5,402 nt of DNA from assembly GCA_001701065.1 (NCBI GenBank), contig DAAL01000195.1, forward strand, positions 5,421 to 10,822, read 5' to 3'. The notes below the pieces were generated by a model, which had not been told where the DNA came from, made no database searches, and worked only from the letters and a program-made list of their open reading frames with translations. Shown here piece after piece: positions 1-4,658 of the stretch. Numbering within the stretch: position 1 is the first letter of the stretch; each line of letters opens with the position of its first letter. Both the position numbers and the translations under genes were made by a program. This DNA is from Bacteroidales bacterium GP4. GTDB lineage: Bacteria > Bacteroidota > Bacteroidia > Bacteroidales > Muribaculaceae.

Positions 1-548
1 GCCGATGCAAGCACTCGGCGCATCATGTTGTTCACTGACCCGGCAGTCGAGCTTAACCGGCTTCGGATGTCCCTGAGTTCCGGCGATGCTGAATCTTTTA
101 CGTTGCCGTACCGGTCGATGATGCGGTCAATGTCACGTGACAATTGCGGAAATGCCGTCAGGTCGGCGGCTTCTTCCGCCAAGTGCGGGTATCGGGGCGA
201 CTCTTCCTCACGGTTTAAGGCGAAGAACCGCTCGATGTTGTTGATTCCTTCAAGCACCTTGCTGAGGTTTTGCAGGGTTTCGGTGTCGATGGATGTGCCG
301 GGAATCCTCAATGCGCTTAGGGGTTGGCGTATGTCGTTGATGCCTGTCAGCGGGAATCCTTCGTCCGATGATTCCGCCGCCATCATTTCATGGGTGGTCA
401 TGAGTTTGTGCTCGATTAGCTCAAACTTGTTTTCAACCGTCATTTCATCGCATAATTCAGTGCCTATGGACGACAGGCACCGTTGCTTAAGCCACAATCG
501 GAGAGTGGCGAATCCTATTTTATTTTCAAAAGTTCCGGGGTAAACCAA
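1..548 (-). CDS. mutS2: Endonuclease MutS2, N-terminal part (runs off left edge)
   Basis: MutS2 is a MutS-family ATPase/nuclease that acts on branched DNA or stalled ribosomes and, unlike MutS, is not part of mismatch repair. The minus-strand frame is open from 548 to the window edge and gives 182 residues. They begin M-V-Y-P-G-T-F-E-N-K-I-G-F, the usual opening of Bacteroidetes MutS2. Further MutS2-like segments are RCLSSIGTELCDEM at about residues 23-36, FPLTGINDIRQPL at 65-77, and RYGNVKDSASPELRDIRSRL at 146-165, which is in the core/lever region. The ATPase and the Smr nuclease domain lie outside the window, so integrity cannot be judged. The start is chosen as TTG at 548-546. An in-frame TAA lies only four codons upstream (560-558), no ATG is available in between, and AAGGA at 559-555 sits about 6 bases ahead as a ribosome binding site. 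The plus-strand reading frame over the same stretch is a shadow. Confidence 0.93.
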   Translation of the reverse strand, partial: MVYPGTFENKIGFATLRLWLKQRCLSSIGTELCDEMTVENKFELIEHKLMTTHEMMAAESSDEGFPLTGINDIRQPLSALRIPGTSIDTETLQNLSKVLEGINNIERFFALNREEESPRYPHLAEEAADLTAFPQLSRDIDRIIDRYGNVKDSASPELRDIRSRLSSTAGSVNNMMRRVLAS

Positions 549-554
549 TGTGCT

Positions 555-559
555 TCCTT
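555..559 (-). promoter_or_regulatory. Shine-Dalgarno-like site for the TTG start of mutS2
   Basis: On the minus strand AAGGA lies about 6 bases before the TTG at 548. Most starts in this window have no such motif, so its presence here supports initiation at a weak non-AUG codon. The site overlaps the in-frame TAA at 560-558 that bounds the reading frame. Confidence 0.55.
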
Positions 560-568
560 ATTTTTTTG

Positions 569-600
569 CAAAAATACGAAAAATATTTCATATGTTCCAA
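569..600 (-). promoter_or_regulatory. Predicted Bacteroidetes-type promoter of mutS2
   Basis: Read on the minus strand, TATTTTTG (576-569) matches the TAnnTTTG -7 consensus exactly. A CTTG box with TTG at 600-598 lies 21 bp upstream, in place of the TTTG -33 box. Transcription would begin near 562 and give a leader of only about 14 bases before the TTG start. Confidence 0.5.
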
Positions 601-666
601 GGTTATGGCTTTTGTGGCTCCGGGATGAAGTTTGCGTGACAATATTTGTTAAAAATGTGATATATG

Positions 667-697
667 TTGGTTTGAATATCGGTTTTGCTTACCTTTG
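667..697 (+). promoter_or_regulatory. Predicted Bacteroidetes-type promoter of the PagL-like gene
   Basis: TACCTTTG at 690-697 matches TAnnTTTG exactly, and a TTG (667-669) lies 20 bp upstream as the -33 element. Transcription would start near 703, about 25 bases before the ATG at 729. It is divergent from the mutS2 promoter, and the two cores are separated by about 67 bp. No strong Shine-Dalgarno sequence precedes the ATG, which is normal for Bacteroidetes. Confidence 0.55.
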
Positions 698-728
698 CCA
701 ACTAATAGTTGCGTTTCTTGACATTTCA

Positions 729-1958
729 ATGGAAAAACATTGCCATTTCATATATCTGGTCCTGACGTTGCTTGTGCTGTCATGCTCTGCGGCATCGCTT
801 TCTGCCCAAGAGGAAGTTGACTCTTTATCGGGCGGCGCTAAATATGTGCATAGGCTGGGCTTCGACTTCCGAGGAGCTTATGTGGCTTCGTCGGCTCACT
901 TGGACAATTACGGTTTCGCGCATGGTGAATCGACGGTGATTCACAGTGCCGTGTCGGCTTATCTGAAATATTCGTTCAGCTACACTTCGGCAACACGTCT
1001 TGGACGTTTATACCCCGGTGCTTATCAGGGCATAGGGGTGGGAGCGACTTCGTTTTTCGATAACTGGTGGGTAGGCACGCCTGTGAATGTGTATGTGTTC
1101 CAGGGCGCACCCGTCAAAAGGCTTTCCCGTAAATTGTCCATCGATTACGAATGGAATTTCGGGGCATCATTCGGGTGGGAAAAGTACCACACCGGTATGG
1201 ATCCGGTGAACATAGTCGTGGGGTCGGATGTGAATGCTTACATCAACCTTGGATTTATGCTTAACTACAGGTTTACGAAGAACTGGAGCCTTACTGCCGG
1301 ACTGGATATGACCCATTATTCCAACGGCAATACCTCCTGGCCTAATCCGGGTGTCAATACCATTGGCGGCAGGGTAGGGATGGTGTACCGTTTCGGCGGT
1401 TCCGGGGAGCCTGCGGCTGGCGCTATGCCGCATGAAGAGTTCCGTCCCCACATGAGCTATGACCTGATGGCGTATTGTGCGGCGCGCAAGCGCATGTTGT
1501 TCGTCGGGCAGGAGGGCTACGACAGCTATCCTGAGTTGCTGCCGGGACGTTTCGGAATATTGGGACTGAATTTTGCGCCCATGTACAATTTCAACCGCTA
1601 TTTCCGTGCCGGAGTTTCGGCTGATTTCCAGTACGACGAAAGCTCCGGACTACCTAAATACTGGATTGAAGGAACTACCGGCGAGGACATAAAATTCTAT
1701 CGTCCTCCCTACTGGAAGCAGATTTCAGGAGGACTTTCCGTCAGGGGCGAACTTGTAATGCCCATCTTTTCCATCAATGCCGGCATAGGCTACAACTTTT
1801 TCGGCAGTGCCGACAGCCGTAACTGCTATCAGGTGCTTGCTCTAAAAGTTCATGTGGCGCGCAGCCTGTTCCTCAATGTGGGATACCAGCTTAACAGCTT
1901 CCATAACCCCAACAACCTTATGCTCGGCATCGGCTACACCTTCCACAACCTCCGCTAA
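729..1958 (+). CDS. PagL-like lipid A 3-O-deacylase / acyloxyacyl hydrolase family outer-membrane protein
   Basis: A 409-residue protein predicted to be an outer-membrane beta-barrel. PagL enzymes remove the 3-O-acyl chain of lipid A and so change how LPS is sensed. The start is ATG 729. It gives a signal peptide (hydrophobic residues 8-18, likely cleavage after SLSA at 23-26) and sits about 25 bases after a promoter. The same frame is open back to 483, but that extension overlaps the start of mutS2 and gives no signal peptide. The catalytic motif of PagL, H-Y-S-N followed by P-N-x-G, is present: H196, S198, N199, P205-N206, G208. At the +14 position from the His, where Pseudomonas PagL has its catalytic Glu, this protein has Asn210. 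Residues about 240-409 form a second barrel-like half rich in alternating aromatic strands and ending GIGYTFHNLR, without the HxSN motif. Classical PagL is about 170 residues, so this is roughly double length. The deacylase activity is inferred; the fold and family are well supported. Confidence 0.82.
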   Translation: MEKHCHFIYLVLTLLVLSCSAASLSAQEEVDSLSGGAKYVHRLGFDFRGAYVASSAHLDNYGFAHGESTVIHSAVSAYLKYSFSYTSATRLGRLYPGAYQGIGVGATSFFDNWWVGTPVNVYVFQGAPVKRLSRKLSIDYEWNFGASFGWEKYHTGMDPVNIVVGSDVNAYINLGFMLNYRFTKNWSLTAGLDMTHYSNGNTSWPNPGVNTIGGRVGMVYRFGGSGEPAAGAMPHEEFRPHMSYDLMAYCAARKRMLFVGQEGYDSYPELLPGRFGILGLNFAPMYNFNRYFRAGVSADFQYDESSGLPKYWIEGTTGEDIKFYRPPYWKQISGGLSVRGELVMPIFSINAGIGYNFFGSADSRNCYQVLALKVHVARSLFLNVGYQLNSFHNPNNLMLGIGYTFHNLR

Positions 1959-2136
1959 CCCTCCCTGGTGACATCCTAAAAATTGTCCGTTGAGTGAAAA
2001 CTATTTTCCATTCGCATCCATCAACGAACACCAGGAAAATCGTCGAAGACAATGTTATAATTGTAAGCCTTGCGGTTATGCACTTAGTGGAAGTGTTAAA
2101 TATCATTTAGTCCTTGATTTTGACACGATTTTACTT
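1959..2136. other. Intergenic stretch with nested inverted repeats, no convincing gene
   Basis: Nothing here reads as a recognisable protein. The longest open frame (from TTG 1990) has no ribosome binding site or family resemblance and crosses the next promoter. What can be seen is structure: CCTGGTG (1964-1970) pairs with CACCAGG (2029-2035), and inside it CGTTGA (1988-1993) pairs with TCAACG (2021-2026). A GAAAA/TTTTC hairpin lies at 1996-2008. Smaller hairpins are ACAAT/ATTGT (2049-2064) and CACTT/AAGTG (2081-2095). No U-run follows these stems, so they are poor intrinsic terminators. Confidence 0.4.
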
Positions 2137-2144
2137 TATCTTCG
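2114..2144 (+). promoter_or_regulatory. Predicted promoter of the small-gene operon
   Basis: TATCTTCG at 2137-2144 matches TAnnTTTG at five of its six defined positions. A TTG (in CCTTG, 2114-2116) lies exactly 20 bp upstream, the same spacing as the other promoters in this window. Transcription would start near 2150, about 24 bases before the ATG of the short ORF at 2174 and about 100 bases before the ATG at 2251. Confidence 0.45.
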
Positions 2145-2173
2145 CAAAATCAACCATTTAAATTATCTCCTCA

Positions 2174-2251
2174 ATGAATCTATTGCAATCATTTGGGCTT
2201 ATAGAAGATAAAAATTGGTTAATTAATCATAGTCTATTTAATAAATTGTGA
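2174..2251 (+). CDS. Possible 25-residue leader peptide overlapping the next start
   Basis: A short open frame begins at ATG 2174, about 24 bases downstream of the predicted transcription start. It encodes 25 residues (beginning MNLLQSFGLIEDKNW) and ends at TGA 2249-2251. The last base of its stop is the A of the next gene's ATG (TGATG, 2249-2253), a classic arrangement for translational coupling. It has no homology I recognise and no signal peptide or membrane segment. It could be a leader that controls expression of the operon, the remnant of a longer gene, or chance. The case rests on position and overlap, not on content. Confidence 0.35.
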   Translation: MNLLQSFGLIEDKNWLINHSLFNKL

Positions 2252-2646
2252 TGGCTAAACCAAAGAATAAATTATATCTTCGGCCGGATTTTCATGCTGA
2301 TGCCCTGTCAAAAAGTAAAGCATTGAGATATATTGATGGAATTGAGCACCAGATAATTCCAATAAGCCATGTGTCCGTATTCCATATGAAAGGAACAGAA
2401 TGGGAGCTTCAATATCCGGATTGGGAATGCTTTCGGAATAAAAACGAGCTCTTGAGCAGTTGGTGTCATCGCAGTTGCGGTAATGCTAAGAAATTTATAT
2501 CCAATTACTATGCTCCGGAGGGTACCATTCCATATTTTCTGATTTATGAAAGTGACTTAAAGAAGTGTAATTATTCTTCCCACTCCAGACCTGAAAGCAT
2601 CATCGCTCGAATCAAAAGAGTATTAACCAAGTTTCTCACCTTGTAA
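2251..2646 (+). CDS. Hypothetical protein, 131 residues, first gene of small operon
   Basis: I do not recognise this protein. The ATG at 2251 is taken as the start; a GTG at 2248 directly before it is less likely, and the ATG overlaps the TGA of the preceding short ORF. There is no signal peptide or transmembrane segment, so it is probably cytoplasmic. It is rich in aromatic residues and has four cysteines (C60, C72, C76, C106), with W-C-H-R-S-C-G at 71-77 giving a C-x3-C. The C-terminus is basic (RIKRVLTKF). The following gene begins 5 bases after its stop, so the two are almost certainly cotranscribed. It is visibly more AT-rich than the mutS2, PagL-like and OMP genes around it, which suggests acquisition by transfer. 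A role as an accessory or immunity-type protein is guessed only from its neighbours. Confidence 0.7.
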   Translation: MAKPKNKLYLRPDFHADALSKSKALRYIDGIEHQIIPISHVSVFHMKGTEWELQYPDWECFRNKNELLSSWCHRSCGNAKKFISNYYAPEGTIPYFLIYESDLKKCNYSSHSRPESIIARIKRVLTKFLTL

Positions 2647-2651
2647 AGACC

Positions 2652-3197
2652 ATGGTAGCAGCCAAAGTATTATATACACGTGACGAATATAAATGTATGT
2701 ACTCACCGGGTGACGACGAATATTGCTGTCCGTATTGTCATACGTTCTCCCAACGAGTACCTAATCCATCGTATATCGTTCCTCCGCGTGGATCCGATAT
2801 ACGAATAACGCTTGACGGATTCTTTATCGTTTCTCAAAAATTTAAGGACTTTTGTGAAACAAACTCTTATACCGGAGTCACATTTTATCAATTTCCGCTA
2901 TCCCCCGGGCATTATTGCATGGATATCGTATCTCCTGTGATTCCTATAAAGTTTCATAAGGTCAATGGGGCAAGCCTATGTCCTTATTGCGGGAAGCAGG
3001 AGTATATGCATGGAGTGGGGATAAATCTATTCCCCGGATTTCAATTAAACAGCGATGACTTCATTGGTCGTTCCGACTTGGAGTTGGGCGCAGGAGATGC
3101 TCAGCAATATCTAATCCTGACAGGGTTGGAAACGGAACGTAAATTTCGGGAAGCTAAGCTAAAAGGACTAATATTTGATAACTTATATAATGACTAA
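2652..3197 (+). CDS. Double-CPYC zinc-ribbon-like protein, possible immunity-type protein
   Basis: A 181-residue cytoplasmic protein with no signal peptide. Two CPYC knuckles are visible, C26-P-Y-C29 and C110-P-Y-C113-G-K. Four cysteines so arranged could bind one zinc. Between them is D-G-F-F-I-V-S-Q-K-F-K-D-F-C (55-68) followed by S-Y-T-G-V-T-F-Y (72-79). After the second knuckle comes R-S-D-L-E-L-G (140-146), then a C-terminal segment ending L-K-G-L-I-F-D-N-L. This layout of 'D-x-[FWL]-x-[IV]-S-x-[KR]' plus 'x-G-[VI]-x-F' plus CxxCG reminds me of the double-CXXCG (Myxococcus paralog / SitI-like) and Imm11-type immunity families. That link is from memory and is not confirmed. The ATG at 2652 is chosen because it follows the upstream stop by 5 bases. 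The next gene's preferred ATG is 4 bases after this stop. Confidence 0.72.
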   Translation: MVAAKVLYTRDEYKCMYSPGDDEYCCPYCHTFSQRVPNPSYIVPPRGSDIRITLDGFFIVSQKFKDFCETNSYTGVTFYQFPLSPGHYCMDIVSPVIPIKFHKVNGASLCPYCGKQEYMHGVGINLFPGFQLNSDDFIGRSDLELGAGDAQQYLILTGLETERKFREAKLKGLIFDNLYND

Positions 3198-3201
3198 AAT
3201 T

Positions 3202-3627
3202 ATGGGATTTTTGGATTTCTTTAAGCCACAACCGAGGATAACCTATCAGTATGGCGAGCCAAAACATGTTGATGACCTTACCCTTGAGGATTTTGTCACT
3301 TATCCTATTTGGGAGATGTATCTGGAGGATGAGGAGAACTACGCGGAATTTGAATGGTATCGCCCCGTGCTAAACACCACAGACGTAACTAAATCCTTGG
3401 ACTTCTCCAGAATCTTACTAAAGGACAAACACTCCGAAACTTGGTTCTGTGCGCAGGTTTGTATCAAGAAGAATGAACTTGATGACTGCGACATATGGCG
3501 ATGGAATGAAGAGAATGACGAATTTGAGGGTTACGACCCTGATAAGAACTCACCTTTGACGTTAGTGGCAGTCCCGACTATTAAAGGAATAGCTGATTGC
3601 GAATTCAATCTTGGTTCTCCGGAATAA
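3202..3627 (+). CDS. Small acidic hypothetical protein, possible immunity-type protein
   Basis: A 141-residue, strongly acidic cytoplasmic protein. The start is taken at ATG 3202, giving M-G-F-L-D-F-F-K, a common opening for small soluble proteins, 4 bases after the preceding stop. An in-frame ATG at 3190 (12 bases upstream, overlapping the previous gene) is possible, and TTG 3175 is unlikely. The segment DDLTLEDFVTYPIWEMYLEDEE (about 24-45) followed by EWYRPV (51-56) resembles the 'LxDFxxYPIWEWxxDEE...W.RP' pattern I associate with small proteins encoded beside polymorphic toxins. This is recollection, not a database match. Acidic, compact proteins that closely follow one another are typical of immunity genes to nuclease-type toxins. 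There is no cognate toxin in the window and no clear terminator directly after the gene. Confidence 0.7.
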   Translation: MGFLDFFKPQPRITYQYGEPKHVDDLTLEDFVTYPIWEMYLEDEENYAEFEWYRPVLNTTDVTKSLDFSRILLKDKHSETWFCAQVCIKKNELDDCDIWRWNEENDEFEGYDPDKNSPLTLVAVPTIKGIADCEFNLGSPE

Positions 3628-3641
3628 TATCTTATAATTAA

Positions 3642-3755
3642 TCCCTTTCTGTAGCGTTTGCCGTCCCTGAGGCGGCGGAGAAGCCCGAGAAGCCCGAGTG
3701 GGGCGAGGTTCATTCACTAAAACAGCCGCGACGTGAATGCCGCGGCTGCTTATAA
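3642..3755 (+). other. GC-rich open-frame scrap with a 9-bp tandem repeat, possible gene remnant
   Basis: Between a TAA at 3639-3641 and a TAA at 3753-3755 the frame is open for 37 codons but has no ATG start. It reads AFAVPEAAEKPEKPEWGEV at 3654-3710 and then runs into the terminator hairpin. GAGAAGCCC is repeated twice in tandem (3678-3695), giving EKP-EKP. The abrupt change from AT-rich operon to GC-rich text suggests the tail of a lost gene or a recombination junction. It may equally be untranslated spacer. Confidence 0.25.
3719..3748 (-). terminator. Rho-independent terminator of the OMP beta-barrel gene
   Basis: On the minus strand a perfect 8-bp stem CAGCCGCG / CGCGGCTG (3748-3741 with 3730-3723), with a 10-base loop, is followed directly by TTTT (3722-3719). 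It begins 24 bases after the stop codon of the minus-strand gene. On the plus strand there is no T-run after the stem, so it is not a good terminator for the small-gene operon. Confidence 0.75.
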
Positions 3756-3771
3756 GGTAATCGAGATGTGA

Positions 3772-4521
3772 TTAGAAGTTGTAGCCGAGAGTGAAAGTCC
3801 ACATTTTGTTTTTGCCTTTCTCTTTCCCGCTGAAAATATTTGGCTCCGACACTATTTCGTCAAGGATGTTGCGGCATCCTGCGCTATAGTGCGCTCCTAT
3901 ATAATAATGTTGCATCAATAGGAAGCCCACACCCATCTTAAGCCCCCAGTCGTAGCGTTTCACCAGTCCTTTGTCGCCGAAGTAGTCCCCTTTGGACAGA
4001 TAGGACACGGTCGCGCCTGTGGCATTCGCGTCGTCGGAAGTGAATACTGTCGACTTCACTTTGCCGCCGAAGCCTGTGGCGAAATAGGGGCCGAAGTCCA
4101 GCTGCAGCTGCGCAAGTTCAGCCACGCCGAGGCGAAGAGAGGCGAGGATGGGTATCTCGAAATACTTTCCGCCCCAATTGCCTTCGATGGCTGTAAGGTT
4201 GTCCTTGTCAAGCACGAGATAATGGAAGTCATTGTTGCGTGACTTGAAGAATATCCCCGGCTGTATTGCGAAGAAGTTGGTGAAGTTGATGTCGACCACA
4301 AATCCGGCGTTGAATCCATTTTTCCACTGCGAGTGATTCCATGCAAGCGACGGAATTATTTCGTCATAGTTGGTGGACAGATTGGATGAGTTGAATCCCA
4401 TTCTCACACCCAATTGCAGAACTTTGGCGGGTTGCCCGGTGTCAAAAAGCACCTGTGAGGATGCTGTGTTGACAGAGAAGGCTACAGCTATAGCTGTTAA
4501 TAAAGTGATGATTTTTCTCAT
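3772..4521 (-). CDS. Outer-membrane beta-barrel protein (porin-family / OMP_b-brl_2-like)
   Basis: A 249-residue secreted protein of the Bacteroidetes outer-membrane barrel type that NCBI usually calls 'porin family' or 'PorT family' protein; its specific role is unknown. The start is ATG at 4521, giving a clear signal peptide (MRKIITLLTAIAVAFSV, likely cleaved after ASS at 20-22, before Q23). Family-like landmarks follow in the usual order: LGVRMGFNSSNL at 37-48, GFNAGFVVDINF at 69-80, the IQPGIFFKS strand at 86-94, YFEIPILASLRLG at 120-132, DFGPYFATGFGGK at 142-154, and DWGLKMGVGF at 191-200. The C-terminus FTLGYNF ends in Phe, the signal for insertion by the BAM complex. The length is typical. 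It is a single-gene unit: a promoter with a 5' hairpin lies ahead and a strong terminator follows. A frame at 4056-4346 is a shadow of it. Confidence 0.88.
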   Translation of the reverse strand: MRKIITLLTAIAVAFSVNTASSQVLFDTGQPAKVLQLGVRMGFNSSNLSTNYDEIIPSLAWNHSQWKNGFNAGFVVDINFTNFFAIQPGIFFKSRNNDFHYLVLDKDNLTAIEGNWGGKYFEIPILASLRLGVAELAQLQLDFGPYFATGFGGKVKSTVFTSDDANATGATVSYLSKGDYFGDKGLVKRYDWGLKMGVGFLLMQHYYIGAHYSAGCRNILDEIVSEPNIFSGKEKGKNKMWTFTLGYNF

Positions 4522-4551
4522 ATCGGTTAAACTTTGTATTGTCTATTGAAA

Positions 4552-4574
4552 ATGCCGTGCTGCGGCATCTTTTT
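4552..4574 (+). terminator. Hairpin with plus-strand T-run inside the OMP gene leader
   Basis: A perfect 6-bp stem ATGCCG (4552-4557) / CGGCAT (4563-4568) with a TGCTG loop is extended by AA before it. On the plus strand C plus TTTTT (4570-4574) follows, giving the form of an intrinsic terminator. No plus-strand gene ends here. On the minus strand the same hairpin lies in the first few bases of the predicted OMP mRNA leader, followed by TTTC. It could stop antisense transcription, attenuate or stabilise the OMP message, or insulate the divergent genes. Confidence 0.45.
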
Positions 4575-4580
4575 CGAGTG

Positions 4581-4611
4581 TAAAGATACTGAATTAATTG
4601 CTATTTTAAAC
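4581..4611 (-). promoter_or_regulatory. Predicted promoter of the OMP beta-barrel gene
   Basis: On the minus strand TATCTTTA (4588-4581) matches five of the six defined bases of TAnnTTTG, with a TTT-containing upstream box near 4610 about 19 bp away. Transcription would start near 4575, giving a leader of about 54 bases that begins with the hairpin at 4552-4568. This is the weakest of the promoter matches in the window. Confidence 0.35.
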
Positions 4612-4628
4612 GAATTGAAGTAATTTTG
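4598..4628 (+). promoter_or_regulatory. Predicted Bacteroidetes-type promoter of the YitT-family gene
   Basis: TAATTTTG at 4621-4628 is an exact TAnnTTTG match, and a TTG (4598-4600) lies exactly 20 bp upstream. Transcription would begin near 4634, about 25 bases before the ATG at 4659. The core overlaps the opposite-facing OMP promoter, so the two divergent genes may compete for polymerase. Confidence 0.6.
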
Positions 4629-4658
4629 TGGTGTGAAAATGTGTAAACAACTACAAAA

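Noticed and set aside
25..543. Plus-strand 172-codon open frame
   Set aside because: It is the antisense shadow of mutS2, whose minus-strand translation matches the family throughout; the plus-strand product is Ser/Arg-rich with no recognisable features.
483..728. N-terminal extension of the PagL-like gene
   Set aside because: It overlaps the mutS2 start and both promoters and would place the signal peptide 82 residues inside the protein.
2081..2095. CACTT/AAGTG hairpin as a terminator
   Set aside because: Only 5 bp, AT-containing and without a T-run; it is listed as local structure only.
1990..2211. 73-codon frame starting at TTG
   Set aside because: No ATG and no ribosome binding site; it spans the predicted operon promoter and has no family-like pattern.
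3678..3698. Tandem 9-bp repeat as the start of a CRISPR array or VNTR
   Set aside because: Only two copies with no spacers; it is best read as two EKP codon triplets.
3531..3713. 60-codon minus-strand frame
   Set aside because: It overlaps the end of the acidic 141-residue gene and has low-complexity Leu/Arg content derived from the 9-bp tandem repeat; no supporting start signal.
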